From: Candidatus Hydrogenedentota bacterium
Lineage (GTDB): Bacteria; Hydrogenedentota; Hydrogenedentia; Hydrogenedentales; JAGMZX01
Direction: 5' to 3'
DNA: 64,000 bases
Assembly (NCBI GenBank): GCA_029556545.1
Contig: JAKQEQ010000111.1
Coordinates: 1 to 64,000, forward strand
Shown here: one piece after another, positions 17,316-25,750 of the stretch
How the letters are laid out: each line of letters starts with the position of its first letter
How positions within the stretch are numbered: the stretch's first letter is position 1
Translations under genes and position numbers: made by a program
The notes under the pieces: generated by a model
Database searches by the model: none
Told to the model about the DNA's origin: nothing
Seen by the model: the letters and a program-made list of their open reading frames with translations, nothing else

Positions 17316-18818
17316 TCACAGGCCGAGCAATTCGGTGCTGTGGTCGACGTGGCGCGGGACGGGCGCATGGCTCTCGAAATCGTCGGGCGTCGGGGTCGGA
17401 TACTCGTTGTTGAAGCAAGCGAGGCAAAAGTGGTCCTTGTCGCAGCCGGTGGCCTCGAGGAGGGCCTCGATGGGCAAATAGGCCAGCGAGTCGACGCCGA
17501 GGAATTCGCGAATCTCTTCGACGCTCATGTTGTGGGCGATGAGCTTGGTGCGGTTGGGTGTGTCGATGCCGTAGTAGCAGGAATTGATGATCTTGGGCGA
17601 GGCCACGCGGAAGTGAATCTCGCGGGCGTCGCAACGGCGGAGCAGGTTGATGATCTTGCGGGCGGTGGTGCCGCGCACGATGCTGTCGTCGATGAGGACG
17701 ATGCGCTTTCCGGCGACGGTTTCGCGCGAGGGGTTGAGTTTGATCTTGACGCCGAAGTCGCGGATGCCCTGGTCGGGCTCGATGAACGTGCGGCCCACGT
17801 AGTGGTTGCGGATGAAGCCCATGTCGAAGGGGATGCCGGATTCATGGGCGTAGCCGAGGGCGGCAGGGTTCGACGAGTCCGGCACGGCCATGACGAGGTC
17901 GGCCTCGACCGGAGCGACGCGGGCGAGTTGCCGTCCCAGGTTCTTGCGAACGGTGTCGACGCTCATGCCGAAGATGTAGCTGTCGGGCCGGGCCACGTAG
18001 ATGAACTCGAAGATGCACTGCCGGGGCGTTACCGCCGCAAACGGCTTCTGCGATCGAATGCCGTCCCTGCCGATGGTGACGACTTCGCCCGGCTCGATTT
18101 CGCGGAGCCATTCGGCGTCGATGATATCGAGGGCGCAGGTCTCGCTGGCGACAACCCACGTTTCCTGGAGCCTGCCGAGCCAGAGCGGGCGGAACCCGAA
18201 GGGATCGCGCGCGGCCACGATTTCCTCGCCGTTCATGACCAGCACCGAGTACGCGCCCTGCACCCTGTGCAGCGCGTCAACGACCGTCTCCGTGAACGTT
18301 TCCTCGGACGACCGCGAGATAAGATGAATGAGGACCTCGCTGTCGGTGGTGGACTGGAAAATCGCGCCGATGTCTTCGAGGCCGTCACGGAGGAACTGGG
18401 CGTTGACCAGGTTGCCGTTGTGGGCGACGGCCATGGCGCCGCGGGCGTAGTCGACCACGAGGGGCTGCACGTTGCGCAGGTTGTTCGATCCGAAGGTCGA
18501 GTAGCGGACGTGGCCGATGCCGTGCGTGCCGCGGACACGGGCCAGCTTGTGGGGCTTGAACACGTCGTGGACCAGCCCGAGGCCGCGGTGCGCGGTGAGC
18601 ACGCCCTCGTCGGAGCAGACGATGCCCGCGCCTTCCTGGCCGCGGTGCTGGAGCGCGTAGAGCCCGAGATAGATGAGGTTCGCCGCCTGGGGGTGGCCGT
18701 AGACGGCGAATATGCCGCACTCCTCGCGGGGATGGTCGTCCGCCTCATCCGGGACGCCCCGGGGCCGACTCACGGGAGGCTGGTTCCGCATCAACCGCTT
18801 GGCTTGGGCGCGGGCCAT
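17316..18818 (-). CDS. purF: Amidophosphoribosyltransferase
   Basis: A 500-residue PurF catalysing the first committed step of purine synthesis: PRPP plus glutamine to phosphoribosylamine. Cys34 in ECGIFAVYGH would become the N-terminal nucleophile after propeptide removal. The PRPP loop is VLIDDSIVRGTT. Cysteines in CIFEFIYVARPDS, SCYYG and CDKDHFCLAC match the iron-sulfur, propeptide-containing class (Bacillus type). It starts 3 nt after purC with AGGAAGGAAGGA upstream, so the two are cotranscribed. Confidence 0.97.
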   Translation of the reverse strand: MARAQAKRLMRNQPPVSRPRGVPDEADDHPREECGIFAVYGHPQAANLIYLGLYALQHRGQEGAGIVCSDEGVLTAHRGLGLVHDVFKPHKLARVRGTHGIGHVRYSTFGSNNLRNVQPLVVDYARGAMAVAHNGNLVNAQFLRDGLEDIGAIFQSTTDSEVLIHLISRSSEETFTETVVDALHRVQGAYSVLVMNGEEIVAARDPFGFRPLWLGRLQETWVVASETCALDIIDAEWLREIEPGEVVTIGRDGIRSQKPFAAVTPRQCIFEFIYVARPDSYIFGMSVDTVRKNLGRQLARVAPVEADLVMAVPDSSNPAALGYAHESGIPFDMGFIRNHYVGRTFIEPDQGIRDFGVKIKLNPSRETVAGKRIVLIDDSIVRGTTARKIINLLRRCDAREIHFRVASPKIINSCYYGIDTPNRTKLIAHNMSVEEIREFLGVDSLAYLPIEALLEATGCDKDHFCLACFNNEYPTPTPDDFESHAPVPRHVDHSTELLGL

Positions 18819-18821
18819 AGG

Positions 18822-19724
18822 TCAGAGTTCCTTCCTTCCTGTTAACAGCGTGTAGGCTTCGAGGTATTTCTCGCGCGTCTTCATGACGATGTCCTCGGGC
18901 AGCGGCGGCTGCGGCGAGTTCTTGTCCCAACCGGTGGTTTCGAGATAATCGCGCACGAACTGCTTGTCGAAGCTGGGCGGGTTGCGGCCGGGGGCGTACT
19001 GGTCCGCGGGCCAGAACCGGGACGAATCCGGCGTGAGGATTTCGTCCGCCAGCACCAGCGCGCCGTCGCGGACGCCGAACTCGAACTTGGTGTCGCACAG
19101 GATAATGCCGCGGTCCGCGGCGATATCGCGCGCGCGGCGGTACACGGCAATGGCCGCGGCGCGCCCTTGGTCGTTCCAATCCTTACCGATAATCTCGGCG
19201 GCCTGCTCGGGCGAGATATTGAGATCGTGGCCGTCGGTCGCCTTGGTGGCGGGGGTATAGATAGGTTCTTCGAGACGGTCCGCCTCGCGCAGCCCTTCAG
19301 GCAGCCGTATACCGCATACCGTGCCGTGCTGCCGGTACTCCTTCCAGCCGCTGCCCGCGAGGTAGCCGCGCACGACAAACTCGACGGGAAACATTTGGCA
19401 CTTATGGACCAGCATGGACCGGCCCTCGAGTTGGTCCGCGCAGGACCGGAATTCCTCGGGAAAGTCGGCCACGTCGGCCGAGATCAGGTGGTTCGGCACG
19501 ATATCGGCCACCTGCTCGAACCACCACAGCGAAAGCTGCGTGAGAATCCGGCCCTTGTCCGGGATGGGCACGGGATTCACCCAGTCGAAGGCGGAGAGTC
19601 GGTCCGTGGCGACGAGGAGGAGTCGGTCGCCGAGGTCGTAGAGGTCGCGGACCTTCCCCCGCGCGTCGGCTTTGCGGCCCGGGATGTTCGTCTCATACAA
19701 GGCGGTCGAGGTCTTGTCGCTCAT
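18822..19724 (-). CDS. purC: SAICAR synthase
   Basis: A 300-residue phosphoribosylaminoimidazole-succinocarboxamide synthase, joining aspartate to CAIR with ATP. Motifs are RGKVRDLYDLGD, LLVATDRLSAFDWV, EFVVRGYLAGSGWKEY and CDTKFEFGV, with DEILTPDSSRFWPAD. This is the ~300-residue single-domain form. The start at 19724 overlaps the stop of the GH4 gene (ATGA), behind GGGGGAAA, and purF follows at once. Glucosidase, purC and purF therefore form one translationally coupled run. Confidence 0.97.
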   Translation of the reverse strand: MSDKTSTALYETNIPGRKADARGKVRDLYDLGDRLLLVATDRLSAFDWVNPVPIPDKGRILTQLSLWWFEQVADIVPNHLISADVADFPEEFRSCADQLEGRSMLVHKCQMFPVEFVVRGYLAGSGWKEYRQHGTVCGIRLPEGLREADRLEEPIYTPATKATDGHDLNISPEQAAEIIGKDWNDQGRAAAIAVYRRARDIAADRGIILCDTKFEFGVRDGALVLADEILTPDSSRFWPADQYAPGRNPPSFDKQFVRDYLETTGWDKNSPQPPLPEDIVMKTREKYLEAYTLLTGRKEL

Positions 19725-21004
19725 TGGAATTTCCCCCGTAAATAGGGTTTGTTCGTTTCGAGTACATCTTCCAGCACGGCGCGGCATCCGGTCGCGTTGG
19801 GCGTCAACGGATGGATGAGCAGCGCCTGATACGCCTTCTCGCGATTGCCCGTCACGGCCGCCTCGACCGTGAGCGTTTCGTAGGTCTTGATCAACTGCAT
19901 CAACCCGCGGATAACCGGTTCCGGCGCGGGCTGCGGGAGCGCCGCGGCCCCGTCGCGCGTGATCGTCGCGGATACCTCGACCGAGGCGTCGTCGTCGAAG
20001 GTGGGCACGGCCCCGTTGTTGCGGCAACAGACGATCTGCCGGTTGCCGAGGTTGTTCTCGATGGCTTCGAGGAGGTTGAACGCGGCGGTCGAGTAGTGCG
20101 CGCCGCCGCGCTTGCTCAATTCCGGCGGCTTCTCGGTGGTATTCGGGTCCTGGTACTTGGCGAAGAGGGCGTTCTCGATGTCGACGACTTCCTCGCCGCG
20201 GGTTTTCGGTTTCGACTGGAGCGTGCGGAGCACGGTGTCAGTCGAGTAGTAGTACTGAAGGTAGTAGTTGCAGAACATGCCGAGGCTCTTCATGGCGGCG
20301 ATCATGTTCTCGCGCGTGTCCTCTTCCTCCCACTCGTCGCGCGCGTGGGCAACGAACTTTTCGAGCACCGCGGGCGTGATGTCCTCGCCGCGTCGGGTGA
20401 AGCGCCGCACCCAGGAAAGATGATTCAGCCCGACGTAATCGAGTTCGTAGTCGTCCCACGCGCCGCCGAAATGCTTGACCACGTCCATGATCATGCCGAT
20501 GGGCACGTTGCACAGGCCGATGGTGCGGATGGCGCTGTGGCGCAGCACGGCCTCGGTGTTGATGCCGGCGGGATTCGTGAAGTTGATAAGGAACGCGCCC
20601 GGCGCCAGTTCCTCCATCGCGTGGGCGACGTCGAGAATGGCCGGGATCGTGCGGAGCGCGCACGCGAACCCGCCGACGCCCGTCGTCTCCTGGCCGATGA
20701 TCCCGTGGCGCAGGCCGAGTTTCTCGTCGTTGATCCGGGCCTGCATGCCGCCCACGCGGATTTGCGTGACGACATAGCGCGCGTCGCGCACGGCCTCGCG
20801 CGTGTCCGTGGTCGTGCGCATTTCGACGGCGCAACCGCGCGCGTGCGCCATGCGCTGCGCGAATGCGGCGTTGATTTCGAGGCGTCCGGCATCGCGGTCC
20901 ATGAGCCAGACCTCGGACACGGGGATGCGGTCCAGGCGCACGAAAAGCCCATCGAGCAATTCAGGCGTATAGGAACTGCCGCCGCCAATGACCGCCAGTT
21001 TCAT
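19721..21004 (-). CDS. GH4 family 6-phospho-glycosidase
   Basis: A 427-residue glycoside hydrolase family 4 enzyme, which uses NAD+ and Mn2+ to cleave phosphorylated glycosides by oxidation-elimination. The Rossmann start IGGGSSYTPELL defines the N-terminus at ATG 21004. The metal site is GLCNVP (Cys) and GLNHLSW (His); INFTNPAG binds substrate. It resembles the 6-phospho-beta-glucosidase branch, though the sugar cannot be fixed. The MFS sugar symporter and glgC lie upstream on the same strand, consistent with disaccharide use, and its stop overlaps purC. Confidence 0.92.
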   Translation of the reverse strand: MKLAVIGGGSSYTPELLDGLFVRLDRIPVSEVWLMDRDAGRLEINAAFAQRMAHARGCAVEMRTTTDTREAVRDARYVVTQIRVGGMQARINDEKLGLRHGIIGQETTGVGGFACALRTIPAILDVAHAMEELAPGAFLINFTNPAGINTEAVLRHSAIRTIGLCNVPIGMIMDVVKHFGGAWDDYELDYVGLNHLSWVRRFTRRGEDITPAVLEKFVAHARDEWEEEDTRENMIAAMKSLGMFCNYYLQYYYSTDTVLRTLQSKPKTRGEEVVDIENALFAKYQDPNTTEKPPELSKRGGAHYSTAAFNLLEAIENNLGNRQIVCCRNNGAVPTFDDDASVEVSATITRDGAAALPQPAPEPVIRGLMQLIKTYETLTVEAAVTGNREKAYQALLIHPLTPNATGCRAVLEDVLETNKPYLRGKFQ

Positions 21005-21171
21005 GGTTCGCGCGTCCCAGGGTTGAGGCATACACCGAGGTTGCATGACGTAAGATGCTCAGAATAAAGGACTTAGGCGAAAGACCCCGTCCTCGCCGAC
21101 CGCAAGTCTTATGATAGCGAGATGCCGCGGCAAAATCAATGGCGAGGGCAGGGCGGAGCGAGCAAGGATGA

Positions 21172-21207
21172 AAGGGGCCAAAAGGACCCAAGGGACGTAA
21201 GCGACGG
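21172..21207. repeat. Four-unit degenerate 9-mer array
   Basis: AAGGGGCCA AAAGGACCC AAGGGACGT AAGCGACGG lies between the MFS and GH4 genes. The units match the right half of the array at 17237-17254. The remaining 21005-21171 shows nothing else recognisable. Confidence 0.65.
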
Positions 21208-21210
21208 AAT

Positions 21211-23169
21211 TCAGGAAGCGTCGGTTTGTTCGCGGGTGACGTGGAGGACGGGGTAGAAGAGGATGGCGGCCATACCGAGCAGGGCAAACAGGCCCGCGAT
21301 GGGCCCAACGAGCAGCACCCCGGTATAGTCGCGCACGGAGTTGCCCCAGACGCTCATGGACTGGGTAGCAATGAATATCGAGCCGGCCATGGCGCTTTTC
21401 CAGGCCACGCCGCTGAGTCCGTTATAGAGCGCCTCGCGCCGCCGGCCCGAGCGCTGTTCGTCGTAGTCGATAATCTCGCCCATCATGGGGACCATCATGA
21501 CGTACATGATGCCCTGGCCGATGCCGCAGTAGCCGAACAACACCGCACCCAGGACGGTCTTGGCGGTCAGGCTCATATCCGCCACGCCGACGAGGTACAT
21601 GCACGGCAGCCCGGAGGCGATGATGAGGAACGCGAGGAAGAGCATCCACTTCACGCGCAGTTTGCGCGCGAGCGACGGGATGACCGCATACGAGGCGAGC
21701 GCGGTGAGGATGAACGGCAGCATAAGCCGCGTGACCGTGCCCTCGTCGCCGCCGAGGCCGAGTTCCGCCCAGTAGGGCAAGGCGCGCTGCGCGGCGAGAA
21801 ATCCGACGGTGAAGAGGAAGAAGGCGATGAAGTAGACGACGAAGGGGCGGTTGCGCGCGGCATCGGCGAGCCCCGCGAGAAACGGACCCTGATCCTCGGC
21901 GACCACGTCGGAGTCGTAACGCTCGCGAACCAGCCAGACCGGCAGTTGCAGAAAAACAAGCGAGAAAATGGCCAGCACGAACGCGAGACGGCGGTAGCCT
22001 ACGGCGGAAAAGGAGCCTTCCGTAAGCGCTATGACGACCTCCCGGGGACGTTCCACGGGCGTTGCGGTCGCGACGGCGTCGCGGATCGCGGCGAGACTCA
22101 GGAGATGAAGCAGGTCGCGGTAGAAGAGGAGTTCCGGGCCGTCGCTGCGTTCCCGAAGCAGCAGGTTCTCCTCGACGCAACCCGCGAGGTCGCCGTTGGC
22201 GGACCGGGGCGGCGCGATGCCTTCGAGCGCCGTCAGCGCGCGCGCCTTGACCTCCGCGAGCAGTGCATCCGCGTTCTCCGGTGCGTCGCCGCGCGGCAGC
22301 GCCACGGCGCGCGAGAAATGGGCGGTCTTGATCGTGTACCCATCGCCCGCGGCCTCGGGCAGCGCCAGGGCAAGGCCGGCATCGGCATGGGCGGTCCGCA
22401 ACGCGTGGATAAGTTCGCCGCGGAACGCAACGCGCGCGCCGCCGTCTTCTCGCGTCGACCGCGCGACTTCCGCCGCGACGGTCTCCGTTGACGTGTTCGG
22501 TGGCAGGATCGCGGCGAGCGCCGCGTCAACCGATTCCGGCGCGACATCCGCGGGCAGGTCCAGGACGAGGCTGTCCTCCGTGCGTGCGGGGTCGAGTTGG
22601 GTGATGAGTTCGCCGGGCATCACGGCGGCCAAGGCAAGCCCGACGATCATGCCGATGGCGATGAAGGTGCCCATGCGCACGCGCTCGGACTCGGACCGCG
22701 CAATCTCGGGCGGCAGCGAATTGAGCGGCACGAGCACGAGTCCGAACATGGTCCAGTGCAGGCAGAGCAGTACCGTGCCGTAGACGAAATTCGCGGTGGA
22801 TTCGCCCTCGACGGGCGGATACCAGAACGCCACGGCGGTGAAGGTCATCAGGATCGATCCCCAGAAGATAAACGGGCGGCGCCGCCCGTGAATCGGGAGG
22901 ATGCGCAGCCAGCCGGGGCGCGACTTCGTCTTGTCCGACCAGATGCCGACGATAGGGCCGGTCATGGCGTCCCAAATGGTCCCGGCGATGAATATCCAGC
23001 CGACGATGCCGACGGCCACGTAAATGGTCCGCCCCACGCCCACCGACGGCGAGTAGAAGTAGGTTCCCCACTGGTTGATGACCTCGCTCGAAAGCTGAAT
23101 GCCGATCATGGCGAGGCAAACGGCGGTCCCCTCGACCCACGTGAACTCGCGCCCCGGTTTGAGGTGCAT
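21211..23169 (-). CDS. MFS symporter of the GPH/SUC type with a large extra loop
   Basis: A 652-residue sugar-cation symporter-like protein (MFS_2). Twelve transmembrane segments are recognisable. WDAMTGPIVGIWSDKTKSRPG and GRRRPFIFWG are typical of glycoside-pentoside-hexuronide and sucrose transporters. Between helices 5 and 6, where a periplasmic loop is expected, sits a hydrophilic insert of about 200 residues (roughly 195-400) with no recognised domain, so the protein is ~200 residues longer than normal. It starts 4 nt after glgC (ATG 23169). GH4 downstream suggests disaccharide or glucoside import. Confidence 0.85.
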   Translation of the reverse strand: MHLKPGREFTWVEGTAVCLAMIGIQLSSEVINQWGTYFYSPSVGVGRTIYVAVGIVGWIFIAGTIWDAMTGPIVGIWSDKTKSRPGWLRILPIHGRRRPFIFWGSILMTFTAVAFWYPPVEGESTANFVYGTVLLCLHWTMFGLVLVPLNSLPPEIARSESERVRMGTFIAIGMIVGLALAAVMPGELITQLDPARTEDSLVLDLPADVAPESVDAALAAILPPNTSTETVAAEVARSTREDGGARVAFRGELIHALRTAHADAGLALALPEAAGDGYTIKTAHFSRAVALPRGDAPENADALLAEVKARALTALEGIAPPRSANGDLAGCVEENLLLRERSDGPELLFYRDLLHLLSLAAIRDAVATATPVERPREVVIALTEGSFSAVGYRRLAFVLAIFSLVFLQLPVWLVRERYDSDVVAEDQGPFLAGLADAARNRPFVVYFIAFFLFTVGFLAAQRALPYWAELGLGGDEGTVTRLMLPFILTALASYAVIPSLARKLRVKWMLFLAFLIIASGLPCMYLVGVADMSLTAKTVLGAVLFGYCGIGQGIMYVMMVPMMGEIIDYDEQRSGRRREALYNGLSGVAWKSAMAGSIFIATQSMSVWGNSVRDYTGVLLVGPIAGLFALLGMAAILFYPVLHVTREQTDAS

Positions 23170-23173
23170 GCGG

Positions 23174-24484
23174 TTACCCAATCACGGTCCCGTCAGGGAT
23201 GACGGCGTTCTTCATGACGACCACGATGCCGTCGCGGATGGCGTACTGATCGCCGTCATAGTCCGCGAGTTTGCGGGACCCGCGAATGATGACGTTCTTG
23301 CCGATCCGCGCGTTGTGGTCCACGATGGCCTCGCTGATGCGCGTGTTCCGCCCGATGCCCAAGGGGATACTGTGCCCGGAGTCGTCTTCCGTCTCGAAGC
23401 GCTCGTTGCCCAGGATGATGGCCCGTTGCACGTGGGCGCCCTTGCGCAGGATGCCGCGGATGCCGACGATGGCCTCGTTGATGGTCGCGTCCTCGATCAG
23501 GCAGCCGCCGCAGATGAGCGCGTTCTTGATGCGCGCGTTGTGCAGTTGCACGCCGGGCAGGTCGCGCTTGTGCGTGTAGATAATGTGTTGCTGGTCGCGG
23601 AAATCGAAGGGCGGGTTGGGCGACGTCATCGCCATGCTCACGTCGAAATAGGACCGCACGGTTCCGATGTCCTCCCAGAATCCCGTGAACATGTGCGCGA
23701 AGACCTTGTGCGAACCGAGCGAATTCGGGATGAGTTCCTTGCCGAAATCGTTCCACTCGGGGTGGTCCGCCACGAGGCGCTCGAGGACCTCCGCCTTGAA
23801 CGCATACACGCCCATCGACGCGAGATAGGGCCGGCCGCCGGCCTCGACGTCGAAATCGCGAAACACCTCGTCCGGCGTCACGAGGGAATCGAGCAGGGCC
23901 TTATCCTTCGGTTTCTCGACGAACTCGTAAATGCGGCTGCTCTTGCGGACCTTCATGATGCCGAAGCCCTTCGCCGCTTCCCGCCCGACCGGCAGCGCCG
24001 CCACAGTGGCGTCCGCGTCCTGGCCCAGGTGTGTCGCGATCAAGGTCCGGTAATCCATGCGGTAAAGTTGATCGCCCGAGAGCACGACGTAATGCTTCGC
24101 CCGCAGGTTGCGGATGTGGACCAACTGCTTGCGCACCGCGTCCGCCGTGCCCTGATACCAGTCGCCGCTTTCCATCGTCTGCTCGGCCGCCAGCACATCG
24201 ACGAAGCCCTCGGAGAACTCGTCGAAGCGGTAGGTGTTGTGGAGATGCCGATTCAGCGAGTGGCTGTTGAACTGCGTCATGACGACGATCTTTTTGATCC
24301 CCGAGTTGATGCAGTTGCTGAGGGGGATATCCACGAGGCGGTAGCGTCCGCACAACGGCACGGCGGGCTTCGAGCGCAGCTTGGTCAGCGGGTAGAGGCG
24401 CGTACCGCGGCCCCCGCCGAGCACAATCGCGGCGACGTTCTTCATCGTGTCGAGACCGATTTCCGGTTGAAGGCGGCTCACCAT
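23174..24484 (-). CDS. glgC: Glucose-1-phosphate adenylyltransferase
   Basis: A 436-residue ADP-glucose pyrophosphorylase making ADP-glucose for glycogen. The nucleotidyltransferase domain begins IVLGGGRGTRLYPLT, with KPAVPLCGRYRLVDIPLSN, VLSGDQLYRMDY and EKPKDK; the left-handed helix domain fills the C-terminus. ATG 24484 has GGGAG 9 nt upstream. ATG 24445 matches the usual family start but lacks a good ribosome site. The promoter, ribosome site and first ~30 codons have a decayed second copy at 25415-25660. It heads the run with the MFS, GH4, purC and purF genes. Confidence 0.94.
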   Translation of the reverse strand: MVSRLQPEIGLDTMKNVAAIVLGGGRGTRLYPLTKLRSKPAVPLCGRYRLVDIPLSNCINSGIKKIVVMTQFNSHSLNRHLHNTYRFDEFSEGFVDVLAAEQTMESGDWYQGTADAVRKQLVHIRNLRAKHYVVLSGDQLYRMDYRTLIATHLGQDADATVAALPVGREAAKGFGIMKVRKSSRIYEFVEKPKDKALLDSLVTPDEVFRDFDVEAGGRPYLASMGVYAFKAEVLERLVADHPEWNDFGKELIPNSLGSHKVFAHMFTGFWEDIGTVRSYFDVSMAMTSPNPPFDFRDQQHIIYTHKRDLPGVQLHNARIKNALICGGCLIEDATINEAIVGIRGILRKGAHVQRAIILGNERFETEDDSGHSIPLGIGRNTRISEAIVDHNARIGKNVIIRGSRKLADYDGDQYAIRDGIVVVMKNAVIPDGTVIG

Positions 24485-24620
24485 GCACTGCTGCTCCCAA
24501 GTTGCCGGGGCGAGCGGCGCGCCCCGGATTGCCCCTTCCCCGCCGCGCACGAGCGACGCTTATTCTACATGCGGCCAAGGCGCTACGCCACTTAGAGTAG
24601 GATACGTCTCAGCGCGACAC
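24485..24620 (-). repeat. glgC upstream region, copy A of a diverged direct repeat
   Basis: The region holds GGGAG (24494-24498) and GTAGAATAAGC (24558-24568) with a -10-like TAGAAT, and ends in ACGTCTC (24605). Copy B, in the same orientation before the HEPN gene (25526-25660), has the same elements: CTCCCAAGTT at the same distance from an ATG, GCTTATTCTAC, and GCACGTCTC. Confidence 0.65.
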
Positions 24621-24643
24621 GTCCCTCCGGGCATGTGGGGAAG

Positions 24644-24686
24644 CCGGTCAGGAAGGGACAGGGTAGCCGATCACCCGGCAGACCGG
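24644..24686 (-). terminator. Nested stem-loop after the MNT gene
   Basis: CCGGTC (24644-24649) pairs with GACCGG (24681-24686), enclosing GGGT/ACCC. It lies 43 nt downstream of the nucleotidyltransferase stop and before the glgC promoter. No U-tract follows. Confidence 0.3.
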
Positions 24687-24729
24687 AACTAAGCAGTAGT
24701 CCGGACAAGATCGCGAAACTTGGCCGTAT

Positions 24730-25053
24730 TCACACGATACGCGCCCCCGAGTCGATGATTTCCCTGATGTAAGGGTCGGTTTCGTCGAAGTCGGACCGGG
24801 CGAAGGCGTGGGGCTCGATGCGAAGGTCGATGTCCCAGCGCAATCGCATCAGTTCGACGTCCTCTCGAAACCCGTCGATATCGTCTTGATCCAGGAATAT
24901 GGCCAGGTCGATGTCGCTGTCGGGCCGGGCCGCGCCCTTCGCGTGCGAACCGTATAGATAGATACGCCACACGGGGATACGGCGATCGTTCAGAAGTCGG
25001 ACATACCGGTCGATGATTCCGCGAATCACGCGGTCAATTTCGGTAACAGCCAT
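24730..25053 (-). CDS. MNT-type minimal nucleotidyltransferase (antitoxin-like)
   Basis: A 107-residue nucleotidyltransferase of the MNT class. The active site is complete: Gly35-Ser36 in YGSHAKG, Asp47 and Asp49 in SDIDLAIF, and a third acidic residue near Asp74/Asp76 (WDIDLRIEP). In HEPN/MNT modules such proteins act as antitoxins, at least in one studied case by adenylylating the HEPN partner. It overlaps the end of the HEPN gene by 28 nt. Confidence 0.88.
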   Translation of the reverse strand: MAVTEIDRVIRGIIDRYVRLLNDRRIPVWRIYLYGSHAKGAARPDSDIDLAIFLDQDDIDGFREDVELMRLRWDIDLRIEPHAFARSDFDETDPYIREIIDSGARIV

Positions 25054-25418
25054 TCCCTGAACTCCCTGATTTGCTCCATGTACCGCCGCGTAAACTGCTG
25101 GGTGGCCGTCTTGTAGAGCCTGTTCTTGTAATCAGGATACCTGGCCCGGATGTTGAACGTGGTCATTTCATCGAGAAAGGCCCGTTGCTCGACCGTCAAC
25201 GCAAGACCAGCATCCTGCGCTATCTTCAAGAGATTATGTATGCGTGGACACGAGCCCTCGATGTGCTTGGCATGATACGCCTTGAGGAGTTTTTCGATAA
25301 GCAGATGACCGACGAACAGCGCCCAAACATGATGGCCACCGGCGAAAAGACTTTCCATAGCTCTGAAGTCGTGTCCCGACGATTGGACCCAATACTGAAC
25401 GTGTTCATGTCGGGTCAT
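25026..25418 (-). CDS. HEPN-domain protein (toxin-like partner of MNT)
   Basis: A 130-residue all-helical HEPN protein. Recognisable stretches are HDFRAMESLFAGGHHVWALF, IEKLLKAYHAKH, PRIHNLLKIA and the ARYPDYKNRLYKTA block. I find no canonical R-x4-6-H RNase motif, so nuclease activity is uncertain; many PF05168 members lack it. ATG 25418 overlaps, as ATGA, the stop of a 36-codon reading frame that looks like a decayed glgC start. HEPN precedes MNT, the usual order. Confidence 0.83.
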   Translation of the reverse strand: MTRHEHVQYWVQSSGHDFRAMESLFAGGHHVWALFVGHLLIEKLLKAYHAKHIEGSCPRIHNLLKIAQDAGLALTVEQRAFLDEMTTFNIRARYPDYKNRLYKTATQQFTRRYMEQIREFREWLLPKLTA

Positions 25419-25525
25419 GAGCGGCCCCCAAATGGTAATCGAGTACGGCCAAGGGGGTTGACCCGCGCAACGGCAACATACCCTCTCGTTCCGACGCTGA
25501 CCTTCGATTGCAGGCGCTTCGCCAT
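25415..25525 (-). pseudogene. Decayed copy of the glgC 5' coding end
   Basis: A 36-codon frame starts at 25525 behind GGGAG at the same 9-nt spacing as glgC. Against GlgC residues 1-32 it aligns without gaps with about 10 identities: M, RLQ, T13, VA17-18 and TRL28-30. The glycine-rich nucleotide loop is lost. The stop TGA overlaps the HEPN ATG, so the remnant may work as a coupled leader. Fragment status is inferred from my hand alignment plus the matching upstream region. Confidence 0.55.
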
Positions 25526-25660
25526 GCCGCGATGCTCCCAAGTTAGCACGTACGCGCCGCAAGCAAGACGCACGCGCCACGTGAATTGGCGCGCTTATTC
25601 TACCTGCGCCCATTGCGCCGCGCCAGTTGGATGGAAGCACGTCTCCGCGCTACGGACTGG
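25526..25660 (-). repeat. Copy B of the glgC upstream region
   Basis: Same orientation and element order as 24485-24620: CTCCCAAGTT at 25535, GCTTATTCTAC at 25593-25603, GCACGTCTCCGCGC near 25637. Internal spacing differs by 6 nt. It likely drives the HEPN/MNT pair. From 25661 to 25750 I see only the GH-A gene leader. Confidence 0.6.
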
Positions 25661-25750
25661 AATCGCTCTTGCGATGTTGTTCAGTATACGGCGTGGCGAG
25701 AGTAGAAAGCCTCGCACGCAATGCGGCGAATTGAATGCAAAGGGGATACC

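Noticed and set aside
16713-18845. Very long open frames opposite purF, purC, GH4 and other genes
   Set aside because: They mirror GC-rich codon bias of the real genes on the other strand and show no domain motifs.
24620-24729. Possible SRP RNA or riboswitch (GGTCAGG, ACCGGAAC, AAGCAG fragments)
   Set aside because: The fragments are out of order for SRP domain IV and the tetraloop stem would not pair; no riboswitch consensus fits. Kept only as a nested stem-loop.
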